This document shows positions 1 through 9,483 of a stretch of DNA of 64,000 bases, piece by piece. The stretch spans positions 62,001 through 126,000 of the forward strand of contig CAUJCO010000008.1 in the NCBI GenBank assembly GCA_963169645.1, read 5' to 3'. The first letter of the stretch is position 1; each line of letters opens with the position of its first letter. Position numbers and translations under genes: made by a program. Source of the DNA: Bacteroidota bacterium. Lineage in GTDB: Bacteria > Bacteroidota > Bacteroidia > Chitinophagales > JADIYW01. Below the pieces are notes generated by a model, which ran no database searches, was not told where the DNA came from, and was given only the letters and a program-made list of their open reading frames with translations.

Positions 1-745
1 ACGTTTTTCCGCCGGCTCCGGCACATAAATCTAAAATAGTAATCGGGTGTATTTGTTTTATGTTCTGAATTGTATTCATCAAAAAAAGCCCGATAGTTTG
101 TGAACCGATATCTTGAAATTCAAATAAACCTTGCTTGTAATAAATGCTATTTTTTAAATTATTTTTAGATAGAATTTTTATGCAATTTTCAAGCTGTGTT
201 GGTTCGTAATCTATAGCTTCTTTTTTTAGTAAATCAATGAAATCTGCAGATGTTGTTTTAAGCGTGTTGACACGAATATAGATAGTTGGTTTGTTATTTA
301 AAGCAACTGCTATTGCGTGCCATTGCTCTCCAATGTGTTCTAAACAAAAATTATAAAATGCTTCCGGATAGGATTGTGTGATATGATTTTCCGAAATAGG
401 TAATGTAATTACATTTTCTAATTCTTGAATTTCTTTTTCTGTTACTTCAAATATTTCCGGATTTTTTATTTTATATTTTCTATTTAATAAACTCATTAAA
501 ACTAAATGTGCATACTTCGTATATGCTGGATGGTAAACACCTAATTGATGACTGTATTTTAATTTCCATCGCACAATGTCGTACACGCTTTCTGCAATCA
601 TACTTCTATCTCGTGCACCAAAATTTTTATTTTGTTTCAGTATAAAACCTACTTCTTTATCGGCAACTTTTTGTTCTTCAAAAATCGACTTTAAACAAGC
701 AATAATTGTTTGCAGAATGGATGCGTGTATTTTTATCTCTTGCAT
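1..745 (-). CDS. RsmB/NOP-family rRNA cytosine-C5 methyltransferase (3' part cut by window edge)
   Basis: The reading frame starts at ATG 745-743 on the minus strand and runs off the left edge, leaving 248 codons. The last visible residues are DLCAGAGGKT, which match motif I of the Nol1/Nop2/Sun family (DxCAAPGGKT); this is the S-adenosylmethionine-binding loop. The preceding ~235 residues fit the N-terminal RNA-binding region of RsmB-like enzymes, and a segment reading PTIYIRVNTLK is the usual strand just before the catalytic domain. The catalytic cysteines (motifs IV and VI) lie outside the window. Family members methylate a cytosine in 16S rRNA or tRNA; which target applies here cannot be told. 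The cupin gene upstream ends one base before this start, so the two are probably cotranscribed. Confidence 0.88.
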   Translation of the reverse strand, partial: MQEIKIHASILQTIIACLKSIFEEQKVADKEVGFILKQNKNFGARDRSMIAESVYDIVRWKLKYSHQLGVYHPAYTKYAHLVLMSLLNRKYKIKNPEIFEVTEKEIQELENVITLPISENHITQSYPEAFYNFCLEHIGEQWHAIAVALNNKPTIYIRVNTLKTTSADFIDLLKKEAIDYEPTQLENCIKILSKNNLKNSIYYKQGLFEFQDIGSQTIGLFLMNTIQNIKQIHPITILDLCAGAGGKT

Positions 746-746
746 G

Positions 747-1190
747 TTATCGAGTCAGTTTTTGTATGATTTCGGTATGTTGAGGAAATTGTTCCGATAA
801 TTGTTGTCGGTTGGCTAATTCAAAAAAATCAAATTGAAATTCCGGAACAACAGTGCAACCACACAATGCAAAACCGTGTTCGCCCATGCATTCAGCAGCA
901 AACCAATTTCCGGCACTAACTACATGTTGGAACTGCATATTGTTATTGGAAAGTATTGTTTTTTTATAGCTTCCTCTTGCATCTATTTCATGAATAGATA
1001 TAGCATCACCGAGATACCAATTCCATTGTTCATCCGCATTTATTTTATGAAAGGCAGAAAAATTATCTTGCAACATCAAATATAATATTGCCGAAAAAGC
1101 CTGATTGTTGGCGGTATAAGTACGTTTGTAGTAGCCACCTTCCGGATGTGGTATTAATTGTAGCTGTTCAATAATGGAATCTGCTGTCAT
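747..1190 (-). CDS. DUF985 cupin-fold protein
   Basis: A 147-residue protein with the signature of the DUF985/Cupin_5 family: LIPHPEGGYYKRTY near the N-terminus, a middle SAFHKINADEQWNWYLGD stretch with the cupin His and Glu ligand positions, and a C-terminal PEFQFDFFELA segment (family: PGFxFxDFEL). Family members are small single-domain cupins of unknown or loosely assigned sugar-related function. The stop codon lies one base before the start of the methyltransferase gene, so they probably share a transcript. No substrate can be inferred. The length is normal for the family. Confidence 0.85.
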   Translation of the reverse strand: MTADSIIEQLQLIPHPEGGYYKRTYTANNQAFSAILYLMLQDNFSAFHKINADEQWNWYLGDAISIHEIDARGSYKKTILSNNNMQFQHVVSAGNWFAAECMGEHGFALCGCTVVPEFQFDFFELANRQQLSEQFPQHTEIIQKLTR

Positions 1191-1312
1191 GTGATAAAAA
1201 TAAGACTCTTAATGGATTTAAGTTGAATGCAATAAATCATTCAACTAAATTTAAACTTAAATTTTTAAACAACTCCAAAATTAGTATTACTTTGGATAAA
1301 TTAATTTTTTAT

Positions 1313-2347
1313 ATGCAAAAACCTATTTTGGTTTTCAAAATCGGAACAGCTTCCATTACGGATGATAAAGGTAATTTAGATGAATTGGTCGTGAAAAACA
1401 TTGCCAAACAATTAGCTGTTTTAAATAAAGAATATTGTGTGCTGATAGTATCATCCGGTGCGGTGGGAAGTGGCAAAAAATACATCAAAAATTATAGCGG
1501 AAAAATAGAAGAACGCAAAGCGGCGGCAGCTATCGGAAACCCGTTGTTAATACAAAAATATTCCGAAGCGTTTGCAAAATATAAAATTCCAATTGCGCAG
1601 AGTTTATGTGAACGCGGTCATTTTTCAGATAGAGAAAAATTTTTACAATTACGTGCTACATATAATGAACTTTGGAAAAATGGTATTATTCCGATTGCCA
1701 ATGAAAACGATGTTGTTAGCTCGCGCGAATTAAAATTTTCGGATAACGATGAATTGGCTACTTTATTAGCATTGGGATTTGGTGCTAAATTATTGCTCAT
1801 TGCTACATCGGTTCAAGGTGTGTTAGATAAAGAAGGAAAAGTAATTCCAAAAATCGAAAAATTTAATGAGCAAGTACTGTCATTAGCTACTAAAGAAAAA
1901 TCTAAAACCGGATTAGGTGGTATGATTAGTAAGTTGACTTTTGCTCATTTGGCTACCAATTTAGGCATCAAAGTAATCATCTTTTCCGCCAAAGGAACGA
2001 AAGCATTGCTGCACGCAGTGGAAGAAAAGACAGGCACTGTTTGCGTACCTAAAAATGTGTCCAAAAATGCCCGTCAAAAATGGTTGGCAAGCGGCAGTTT
2101 GGTGATGGGCACAGTTACAGTTGATGAAGGTGCACATAAAGCACTATTAAAACGAAAAAGTTTGTTGGCAGTTGGCGTTAAAAATGTAAATACCATTTTT
2201 GAAGTAGGCGAAGCTTTTGAAATTGCGGATGAGCAAGGAAATACCTTTGCGATTGCAAGAGCCAAAATTTCATCGGCAGAATTATCTAAAAATACGAAAC
2301 AGCAAAATGTATTGTTGGCACACGCCGATGATATCGTATTGTTGTAA
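1313..2347 (+). CDS. proB: Glutamate 5-kinase
   Basis: ProB phosphorylates glutamate, the first step of proline synthesis. The frame is open from 1223, but the conserved N-terminus (MQKPILVFKIGTASIT) begins at ATG 1313, giving 344 residues. The amino-acid-kinase domain (about residues 1-245) carries VFKIGTASIT, VSSGAVGSGKK, an AAAIGNP segment and NENDVVSS, all typical. A C-terminal PUA domain (about 255-340) is present, as in the long ProB form, though the protein is some 20 residues shorter than E. coli ProB. Its partner proA lies 1.1 kb downstream on the same strand but is separated from it by an opposing metallo-hydrolase gene whose stop is 5 bp away, so proB and proA cannot form a simple operon. 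Confidence 0.95.
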   Translation: MQKPILVFKIGTASITDDKGNLDELVVKNIAKQLAVLNKEYCVLIVSSGAVGSGKKYIKNYSGKIEERKAAAAIGNPLLIQKYSEAFAKYKIPIAQSLCERGHFSDREKFLQLRATYNELWKNGIIPIANENDVVSSRELKFSDNDELATLLALGFGAKLLLIATSVQGVLDKEGKVIPKIEKFNEQVLSLATKEKSKTGLGGMISKLTFAHLATNLGIKVIIFSAKGTKALLHAVEEKTGTVCVPKNVSKNARQKWLASGSLVMGTVTVDEGAHKALLKRKSLLAVGVKNVNTIFEVGEAFEIADEQGNTFAIARAKISSAELSKNTKQQNVLLAHADDIVLL

Positions 2348-2352
2348 AAAGT

Positions 2353-3357
2353 TTATAACGTTACAGAAGTAAACGGAAACATGATTTGAATTGGTAGGTG
2401 CTCTTTTTTAAATTCTACTAATTCTTTTTCTAATTTAGAAGAACGCAATTGTTGTAAAGATTTTTTATTGCTGCGAAAAAAATTATTCCAATGATTTAGT
2501 AAGATGATATCCGCCTGCGTGCTTGCTAATGATTGACGTAAGGAAGATTCGTTTATTTTCTTTTTCCAAAATGTTGACGACAACACATCGCATTTTCGAG
2601 TACTGCAAATTGTTTGTATTTTTTGGTACTCACGCTCGGAAATATTTCCACTCAATAATGCCATTCTAAACACAACCGAATCGGCTTGCAACGCATCTAT
2701 GATAAAAGAATAATTACTTTCGCCTAATTTCCATTGCCATAATTTTGTTGGTACAGATGCTAATGCTTCGCTGTAATGTCCGCTGAATAAAACGGTTTTT
2801 CCAAAATGTGGATTGTGTTTGCATAAAATTGGAAATACTCGGAATGCACTATCTTTAGAATATACCCAATCTTTAAAAGGTTTTGCTGTTAATGCAATTT
2901 GATTTGGATTGCTATGTAGCTCGTTATTTAACTGCAAAAGTGTACTCTTATCTGCAACTAAAGTGGTATTAGGTTGCACGATTTGTGCTACATCAAAACA
3001 GTGATCGTAATGACCGTGCGAAATGGTGGTCATGGAAATATTTGCATAATCTGCTGTCGGAATATAATCTGCAATCGACTCTTGCTTCATAGTTCCTATA
3101 AAGGTTGAAATTAAAGATGGGTTGCTGAAAAAAGGATCACTCATGAATTTTTTTCCATGATTGTCAATAATAAAACAAGATGTACCTAAATAAGTGAGTT
3201 TTATATTTTTTTGATTGGTAGATTGCAGTAAAAACGGCTTGCATTTTTCTATGTCAATATCTTTACCGATAAACGAAAATTTTATCACAATAAATACACT
3301 GAAAATTCCAAGGATTCCAAGTGTAACTAATAGGCTTTTGCGTATTCTATTTTTCAT
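2353..3357 (-). CDS. Membrane-anchored metallo-beta-lactamase-fold hydrolase
   Basis: The start is set at ATG 3357 (MKNRIRKS), giving 334 residues; the frame continues upstream to 3402 with no obvious start context. Residues ~5-27 form one hydrophobic segment that would anchor the protein in the membrane or act as an uncleaved signal. The body has the MBL fold: LTYLGTSCFII, an SDPFFSNP strand, the HGHYDHC metal motif (HxHxDH), later KHNPHFG and a C-terminal LLNHWNNFF. Proteins of this type (COG2220-like) hydrolyse phosphoesters, lactones or N-acyl lipids; the substrate is unknown here. It is inserted head-on between proB and proA and overlaps neither. Confidence 0.8.
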   Translation of the reverse strand: MKNRIRKSLLVTLGILGIFSVFIVIKFSFIGKDIDIEKCKPFLLQSTNQKNIKLTYLGTSCFIIDNHGKKFMSDPFFSNPSLISTFIGTMKQESIADYIPTADYANISMTTISHGHYDHCFDVAQIVQPNTTLVADKSTLLQLNNELHSNPNQIALTAKPFKDWVYSKDSAFRVFPILCKHNPHFGKTVLFSGHYSEALASVPTKLWQWKLGESNYSFIIDALQADSVVFRMALLSGNISEREYQKIQTICSTRKCDVLSSTFWKKKINESSLRQSLASTQADIILLNHWNNFFRSNKKSLQQLRSSKLEKELVEFKKEHLPIQIMFPFTSVTL

Positions 3358-3444
3358 TAGACTAAAATTACATATTCTTAATTTAATATGAAAGAATTCC
3401 ATTTTTTCATTTTTCTAAATACATTTAAGTTCAATATTTTCCCA

Positions 3445-4692
3445 ATGGAATCCATAGAAGAACAATTAAAAAGCGTACAAAAAGCAAGTGTTTCTGTTAA
3501 AAATACATCGAAAGAAACTCGTCAACATATTTTATTAAAATTATCCGATTTATTAATAGAAAATACTGCGGAAATTATTGCATCCAATAAAAAGGATTTA
3601 GATAGAATGGAAGATAGTAATCCGAAAAAAGACAGATTACTATTGAATGAAAACAGAATAAAAGATTTAGCGAACAGCTTAAAAGATGTTGTTGCTTTAG
3701 ATATTCCGACAGGAAAAATTTTGTCAACTACAAAAACTGACAATAATTTAAACATCCAAAAAGTAACCGTTCCAATTGGTGTGGTAGGTGTTATTTATGA
3801 AGCAAGACCAAACGTTACGATAGACGTGGCTGCGTTGTGTTTGTTTTCCGGGAATGCGGTAGTGTTGCGTGGTGGCAGTGATGCTGAATGCACAAACGAG
3901 ATTTTAGTTTCACTCATCCATCAAGCATTAAAAGCAAATGCTGTTTCTGAAGATGCGGTACAATTGTTGCCTGTAGACAGAAAATATGTGAAAGAATTGT
4001 TGGAAGCCGTAAAATATGTAGATATTATTATTCCACGCGGATCACAGCAATTAATAGATTTTGTAAGAGACCATTCCAAAGTGCCTACTATTGAAACCGG
4101 TGCCGGTGTGTGTCATACATATGTTGAGCGTTCAGCTGATTTGAATATGGCGGCAAAAATTGTAGTAAACGCTAAAACGCATCGTCCATCGGTTTGTAAT
4201 GCTTTAGATACAATTATCGTTGACAAACAAATTGCAGCCGATTTTTTACCCAAATTAATAAAAGGATTTTTAGAGTTTGACGTGGAAGTTTATGCAGATT
4301 ATGATTCGTATAAAATTTTAGAAGCACATCAATATTCTAATTTACGCAGAGCCATTGATGATAATTTTGGTACAGAATATTTAAGTCAAACGTGCTCTAT
4401 AAAAACAGTCGATAATTTCGACGAAGCAGTGGAGCATATCCAGAAATATTCTTCTAAACACAGCGAAGCTATAGTTACTAAAAATGAAGAAGTAGCAGAG
4501 CGTTTTTTAAATGAAGTAGATGCTGCCGCCGTATATGTAAATGCCAGCACTCGATTTACGGATGGCGGTTGTTTTGGATTAGGTGCAGAAATCGGAATTT
4601 CTACGCAAAAATTACATGCTCGCGGGCCTTTTGCATTGGAAAAATTAACCACTGAAAAATGGCTGGTTAGAGGAAATGGACAAATACGATAA
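3445..4692 (+). CDS. proA: Gamma-glutamyl phosphate reductase
   Basis: ProA reduces glutamyl-5-phosphate to glutamate semialdehyde, the second step of proline synthesis. The start is placed at ATG 3445 (MESIEEQLKSV), giving 415 residues, close to the 417 of E. coli; the frame is open from 3388 but the extra residues are hydrophobic and not conserved. Family hallmarks are VIYEARPNVTID, VVLRGGSDA, the IIPRGSQQLIDFV segment, the catalytic cysteine in ETGAGVCHTYV, and the C-terminal GAEIGISTQKLHARGP. The first ~55 bp of the open frame are the upstream region of the divergent hydrolase gene. Confidence 0.96.
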   Translation: MESIEEQLKSVQKASVSVKNTSKETRQHILLKLSDLLIENTAEIIASNKKDLDRMEDSNPKKDRLLLNENRIKDLANSLKDVVALDIPTGKILSTTKTDNNLNIQKVTVPIGVVGVIYEARPNVTIDVAALCLFSGNAVVLRGGSDAECTNEILVSLIHQALKANAVSEDAVQLLPVDRKYVKELLEAVKYVDIIIPRGSQQLIDFVRDHSKVPTIETGAGVCHTYVERSADLNMAAKIVVNAKTHRPSVCNALDTIIVDKQIAADFLPKLIKGFLEFDVEVYADYDSYKILEAHQYSNLRRAIDDNFGTEYLSQTCSIKTVDNFDEAVEHIQKYSSKHSEAIVTKNEEVAERFLNEVDAAAVYVNASTRFTDGGCFGLGAEIGISTQKLHARGPFALEKLTTEKWLVRGNGQIR

Positions 4693-4706
4693 GCATTTCT
4701 TCCCGA

Positions 4707-5360
4707 CTACATTCTTAAATCTTCAATATGTACTTCCGGATGTTTGCCTTTGTCAAATTTGAAAAAAGTGTCTTCTAAATTTGCTTTAGAATTAAAGGTA
4801 GTTACCGTATAAGTGTAGGTGTTTCCATTTTTGTCAAACACTTTCATTTGCTTAATAAATTTGGCGTTTTTATTTACCCAAATACGCACTTTAAAGAAAG
4901 GTTTGTTTTTATCTTTTGGCATTAAATCCACGATAGCGCAAGTTGCTTTATCTACCACTTCATCGCCATTCATCATGTAATTAAAATCATTTTGATAGAT
5001 GGTAAACATGTTGGATGGTGTGATGTCTTCTTTGCTTGGTTCGTAGTCGTTTATCTGTACTTCTTTAATATCTTTTAAATACGTCCAAACACTTTTGTTA
5101 TCACAAATAATTTCTTGCTTACCCATTAATAATTTGTATTTTTCTCCTTTTAAATAAACCGTTCCTTTTTGATTGGTTGTTTTATTTTGTTGCGGATTAA
5201 AACTTAATAAAGTAAATGTAGCTTCTATTGATTCGTAACTTTTGTACGTTTTGCTGACAGCATCTAAAAGTGTTTTTGCTTTTGGATCATTTAATTGTTT
5301 ATCCGGATTAAATCCAAAAAGTGAAAGTAGAATAGAAAAAATTGAAAAAAGTGTCAGCAT
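4707..5360 (-). CDS. lolA: LolA-like outer-membrane lipoprotein carrier protein
   Basis: A 217-residue exported protein with a hydrophobic N-terminal signal (residues 1-17). The body follows the LolA pattern in Bacteroidota: YKSYESIEATFTL, a GTVYLKGEKYKL strand, DNKSVWTYLKDIKEVQI, and a C-terminal FKVRIWVNKNAKFIKQM block. LolA shuttles lipoproteins across the periplasm to the outer membrane. It sits directly after ftsK on the same strand with a 62 bp gap; the ftsK-lolA order is common in this phylum and supports the assignment. Confidence 0.85.
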   Translation of the reverse strand: MLTLFSIFSILLSLFGFNPDKQLNDPKAKTLLDAVSKTYKSYESIEATFTLLSFNPQQNKTTNQKGTVYLKGEKYKLLMGKQEIICDNKSVWTYLKDIKEVQINDYEPSKEDITPSNMFTIYQNDFNYMMNGDEVVDKATCAIVDLMPKDKNKPFFKVRIWVNKNAKFIKQMKVFDKNGNTYTYTVTTFNSKANLEDTFFKFDKGKHPEVHIEDLRM

Positions 5361-5422
5361 TTTTATGAAAAAATTTCGTGGTTAAAAGTAATAAATTTAA
5401 AGTAAATAAGCACGTACTGTGA

Positions 5423-8029
5423 TTACTCGCCAAACTCCTGCAAAATCCGTTCCAATTCTTCTTCCGTTTTTACATACACTTCACGGGCTTTGCTTCCTAA
5501 GTTGGGCCCAACGATGCCAACGGCTTCTAATTGATCCATTAAACGGCCTGAACGTGCATAGCCTAAAGCTAATTTTCGCTGTATTAAAGAGGTGGAACCA
5601 ATTTGGTTACGGACAATTAAGCGAGCTGCTTCCGTGAATAATTCATCGCGATCGTTATAATTAAATTCTCGTTGTCCGCCTTTTTCTGCTTCTTTCGGGT
5701 CGATGTATTCCGGCAATTCATACGGAGTGGAATACCCTTTTTGGCTTCCGATAAATTTAGCGATATGTTCCACTTCCGGCGTATCTACAAACGGACATTG
5801 CAAACGGGTAATTTCGCCACTTTGCGATAATAACATATCACCTCGACCAATTAATTGGTCGGCACCACCGGCATCTAAAATAGTACGAGAATCCACTTTT
5901 GCGGTTACTTTAAAGGCAATTCGTCCCGGAAAGTTTGCTTTGATGATACCTGTAATAATATTTACTGATGGACGTTGCGTGGCAATTACTAAATGAATTC
6001 CAATGGCACGTGCTAATTGCGCTAAACGTGCAATAGGTGCTTCCACTTCTTTTCCGGCAGTCATCATTAAGTCGGCAAACTCATCCACCACTAACACGAT
6101 ATATGGTAAATAACGATGTCCATTATTTGGATTTAATTGTCGGTTGATGAATTTTTGGTTATACTCTTTTATTTGACGTACTTGTGCTGCTTTGAGTAAT
6201 TCATAACGAGCATCCATCTCAATACACAATGCATTTAAAGTATAAATTACTTTTTTATTATCGGTGATGATTGCATCTTCTTCATCCGGCAATTTGGCTA
6301 AGTAATGATTCTCAATCAGTTTATAAAGATTTAATTCTACTTTTTTCGGGTCTACCAAAACAAATTTTAATTCAGCCGGATGTTTTTTGTATAATAAAGA
6401 AACTAAAATGGCATTTAAGCCAACAGATTTTCCTTGACCTGTTGCACCGGCCATTAATAAGTGTGGCATTTTGGCTAAATCCACTACAAAATCTTCATTT
6501 GAAATAGATTTTCCTAATGCGATTGGTAAATCCATATCGGCATTTCTGAATTTGTCACCTGCTAATAGCGAACGCATGGAAACGATACTCTTTTTAACGT
6601 TTGGCACTTCAATACCAATCGTTCCTCTTCCCGGAATGGGTGCAATTATACGAATACCTAAAGCGGATAAACTCAATGCGATATCGTCTTCTAAATTTTT
6701 TATTTTAGAAATTCGGATGCCCTTTTCAGGAACAATTTCGTACAAAGTTACGGTTGGCCCTACGGTAGCTTTTATTTTTTCAATACCGATGCTGTAATGC
6801 GATAATGTTTGAACAATTTGATTTTTATTGGCTTCTAATTCTTCTTTGTTGATTTCTATCTGTCCATTTCCGTGTTCTTCCAACAAATCTAAAGTAGGAA
6901 ATTTGTATTTAGATAATTCTAATTTGGGATCAAATTGTGTATCTAAGCCCAAATGTTCTTTTTCATCTGTTGCATCAATCGTTTCTGTTGTGTCTATTTG
7001 TGTGTCATCAACAGAACCAAATGCTTGCAATTCTTCTATCTCAAAATCCGGATCTAAGGAAAATTTTTCTTTCTTAGGTTTTTCTTCAAGAATTGGTTGC
7101 ACCACTTCTAACTCGTTCTCTTCTCTTTCAATTAATTCCATTTTTATTCCGGAATTATCTTCGTTATTATCTATTTGATTTTCTATTTCGGTTTCTAAAT
7201 TATTTTCATTTTCATTCAGTATCTCAAAGGTTTCATCTTGGTGATGCGGAACAGGTGTGGCAATCTCTTCCGGTAAAATGCTTTCCATTTCATAACCTTC
7301 ATCTTGTTTTAATTCTTCTTCTTTATAAAAGTCATCCACAATGCCTTGTTCTTTTTGAAGTACTTTTTCTGCTTCGTATTTTTTGCGTTTTTCAGCCCAA
7401 GCATGTTTCCAAGTTACCAGTTTTTCATACGTATCTTTTATATTAAAACCTAAGAAAGTAAATCCGATGATGGCTAATAAAATTCCTAATCCGACAGTAC
7501 CAATTAATGTAGATAGCCATTCGTAATTATTTTTTCCTAATCCACCGCCAAATGGGAAAATAGAAGTTGGAAAGATAAAAGTAGCAACGGTAGCAATAAA
7601 TACAATCCACAACATAGCATTGATACCAACTTTGGTTAGATTGAATATCTTTTCATTAAAAACAAGATTAATACCAATCGTAAAAAATACATAGGATACA
7701 ATAAAGGAAGCAATACCAAAGAAATTGTAAAAGAATAAATGCGAAAAATAAGCACCCATTCTGCCCATTTTATTTAATACAATCGCCTCTTTACTGAAAA
7801 TTATTTTCCAAGAGAAATTTAGTATTTTATCTTGATCTTCTTTCCAAGTAAATAGATAAGATACAAACGCAATAAATAAAAATAAGGATATAAAAAGTAA
7901 TGCTAACCCAATTCCTTTTTTTATATTGTGTTCATCTACAAAAGGTTGAGAAAAGTTTTCTTCCACAGGCTCTTCTGCCAATTGTTTTCTCACTTTTTTT
8001 GTTTTTTCTTTTACTACTTCTTCCGCCAT
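5423..8029 (-). CDS. ftsK: DNA translocase FtsK
   Basis: FtsK pumps chromosomal DNA through the closing septum and helps resolve dimers. The start is ATG 8029 (MAEEVVKEKTKK), giving 868 residues; an in-frame TTG at 8038 is less likely. Residues ~38-200 hold about four membrane helices, followed by an acidic, low-complexity linker (~230-370). The motor has Walker A GATGQGKS near residue 528, Walker B VLVVDEFADLMM, and IATQRPSVNIITG. The last ~65 residues are the winged-helix gamma domain (RKLALGYARSGRLMDQLE), which reads orienting sequences. A consensus -7 box TATCTTTG ends only 6 nt before the start codon. Confidence 0.96.
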   Translation of the reverse strand: MAEEVVKEKTKKVRKQLAEEPVEENFSQPFVDEHNIKKGIGLALLFISLFLFIAFVSYLFTWKEDQDKILNFSWKIIFSKEAIVLNKMGRMGAYFSHLFFYNFFGIASFIVSYVFFTIGINLVFNEKIFNLTKVGINAMLWIVFIATVATFIFPTSIFPFGGGLGKNNYEWLSTLIGTVGLGILLAIIGFTFLGFNIKDTYEKLVTWKHAWAEKRKKYEAEKVLQKEQGIVDDFYKEEELKQDEGYEMESILPEEIATPVPHHQDETFEILNENENNLETEIENQIDNNEDNSGIKMELIEREENELEVVQPILEEKPKKEKFSLDPDFEIEELQAFGSVDDTQIDTTETIDATDEKEHLGLDTQFDPKLELSKYKFPTLDLLEEHGNGQIEINKEELEANKNQIVQTLSHYSIGIEKIKATVGPTVTLYEIVPEKGIRISKIKNLEDDIALSLSALGIRIIAPIPGRGTIGIEVPNVKKSIVSMRSLLAGDKFRNADMDLPIALGKSISNEDFVVDLAKMPHLLMAGATGQGKSVGLNAILVSLLYKKHPAELKFVLVDPKKVELNLYKLIENHYLAKLPDEEDAIITDNKKVIYTLNALCIEMDARYELLKAAQVRQIKEYNQKFINRQLNPNNGHRYLPYIVLVVDEFADLMMTAGKEVEAPIARLAQLARAIGIHLVIATQRPSVNIITGIIKANFPGRIAFKVTAKVDSRTILDAGGADQLIGRGDMLLSQSGEITRLQCPFVDTPEVEHIAKFIGSQKGYSTPYELPEYIDPKEAEKGGQREFNYNDRDELFTEAARLIVRNQIGSTSLIQRKLALGYARSGRLMDQLEAVGIVGPNLGSKAREVYVKTEEELERILQEFGE

Positions 8030-8035
8030 AACTTT

Positions 8036-8043
8036 CAAAGATA
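8036..8043 (-). promoter_or_regulatory. Bacteroidota -7 promoter box of ftsK
   Basis: On the minus strand the sequence reads TATCTTTG, an exact TAnnTTTG match, six bases before the ftsK ATG. Transcription would begin at or within a few bases of the start codon. No clear -33 TTTG is seen. Confidence 0.6.
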
Positions 8044-8217
8044 AGAGATATGTTTAATTGTGTAAAAAAGTAAAATGCACAAGTGGTGATAACTTCCAGC
8101 ATTACAATTTTGGAGAAAAAGGTGTTAATCTACTTTTAAATTCTAACTTAAAATAAGCAGTATTCCTTTCAATTGTGTGTCAATTTTCGTATAATTGAGC
8201 CATTAAAAATATTTAAC

Positions 8218-9396
8218 ATGAAAGAAGTATTTATTGTTTCAATGGCACGTACACCAATCGGATCGTTGAGTGGCGTTTTAGCAGGTGTAAATGTATTGGA
8301 ATTAGGAAAAACCGCTGTGAAAGCAGCGATGGAAAGAGCCGGAATAAACGGAGATCAAGTTGATGAAGTATATATTGGTAATGTGTTGCAAGCAAATGTA
8401 GGACAAGCACCGGCCCAACAAGTATCAATTGCTGCCGGTATTAATACCAAAACACCTTGCACTACTATTAATAAAGTTTGTGCTTCCGGGATGAAAGCAA
8501 TTATGTTAGGTGCACAATCTATATTATTAGGAGATAATGATGTCGTAGTGGTTGGCGGAATGGAAAGCATGACGAATGCACCGCATTATTTGCCAAGCGG
8601 AAGAACAGGCATAAGATATGGTAATGGTGAAATTTTAGATGCCATTTCTAGAGATGGATTACAAGATCCTTATAAAAAATATATGATGGGAAATGCGGGT
8701 GAAGTGTGTGCTAAACATTATTTGTTTTCCAGAGAAGACCAAGATGCGTATGCGATAGCATCTTATAAAAGAGCACAAGATGCGTATGCGAATGGATATT
8801 TTAAAGACGAAATAGTTCCGGTTGTAATCGCATCTAGAAAAGGAGATGTTTCTATCTCAGAAGATGAAGAATATAAAAAATTTGATGAAGCTAAAGTGAG
8901 TGCATTAAAACCGGCTTTTGAAAAAGAAGGTACTATTACTGCTATCAATGCTTCAAAAATTAATGATGGTGCTAGTGCAATGGTGTTAATGAGTGGTGAA
9001 AAAGTAAAAGAGTTGGGCGTACAACCTTTGGCTAAAATAGTTTCGTTTGCAGATGCATCTCAAGATCCGGAATGGTTTACAACGACACCATCTAAAGCTA
9101 TACCAAGAGCTTTGGCAAAAGCTAATTTATCTCTTAATGATGTAGATTATTTTGAAATCAACGAAGCATTCTCTGTTGTTGCATTAGCTAATATGAAAGA
9201 AATGAATATCGCTCACGATAAAATTAACGTGTTTGGCGGAGCAGTAGCACTTGGTCATCCAATTGGAAGTTCAGGATGTAGAATTGTAGGTACGTTAATT
9301 TCTGTATTAAAATATAAAAATGGGAAAATTGGTGCTGCCGGAATATGCAATGGCGGTGGTGGAGCGAGTGCTATTGTTATAGAAAAATGTGCATAA
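8218..9396 (+). CDS. Acetyl-CoA C-acyltransferase (thiolase)
   Basis: Thiolase that condenses or cleaves acyl-CoA units (acetoacetyl-CoA formation or the last step of beta-oxidation). The start at ATG 8218 (MKEVFIVSMARTPIG) matches the family N-terminus; 392 residues is the normal length. The acylated cysteine is in NKVCASGMKA, the loop MESMTNAPHYLP is typical, and the C-terminal catalytic residues are in NEAFSVVALAN, GGAVALGHPIGSSGCR and GICNGGGGASA. Sequence alone favours the acetyl-CoA acetyltransferase (AtoB) type. It stands alone on the plus strand, divergent from ftsK, with 188 bp between the two starts. Confidence 0.92.
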   Translation: MKEVFIVSMARTPIGSLSGVLAGVNVLELGKTAVKAAMERAGINGDQVDEVYIGNVLQANVGQAPAQQVSIAAGINTKTPCTTINKVCASGMKAIMLGAQSILLGDNDVVVVGGMESMTNAPHYLPSGRTGIRYGNGEILDAISRDGLQDPYKKYMMGNAGEVCAKHYLFSREDQDAYAIASYKRAQDAYANGYFKDEIVPVVIASRKGDVSISEDEEYKKFDEAKVSALKPAFEKEGTITAINASKINDGASAMVLMSGEKVKELGVQPLAKIVSFADASQDPEWFTTTPSKAIPRALAKANLSLNDVDYFEINEAFSVVALANMKEMNIAHDKINVFGGAVALGHPIGSSGCRIVGTLISVLKYKNGKIGAAGICNGGGGASAIVIEKCA

Positions 9397-9453
9397 ATGA
9401 GAATTCGTGCGTTTTTACTTAGTATTCGGTATATTTTATAATCTATTTAATTA

Positions 9454-9461
9454 TAAATTTG
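9454..9461 (+). promoter_or_regulatory. -7 promoter box of the barrel-protein gene
   Basis: TAAATTTG, an exact TAnnTTTG match 22 bp before ATG 9484. No convincing -33 TTTG is seen in the AT-rich DNA upstream. Confidence 0.5.
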
Positions 9462-9483
9462 TCTCATCAAATAAATTTAAAGT

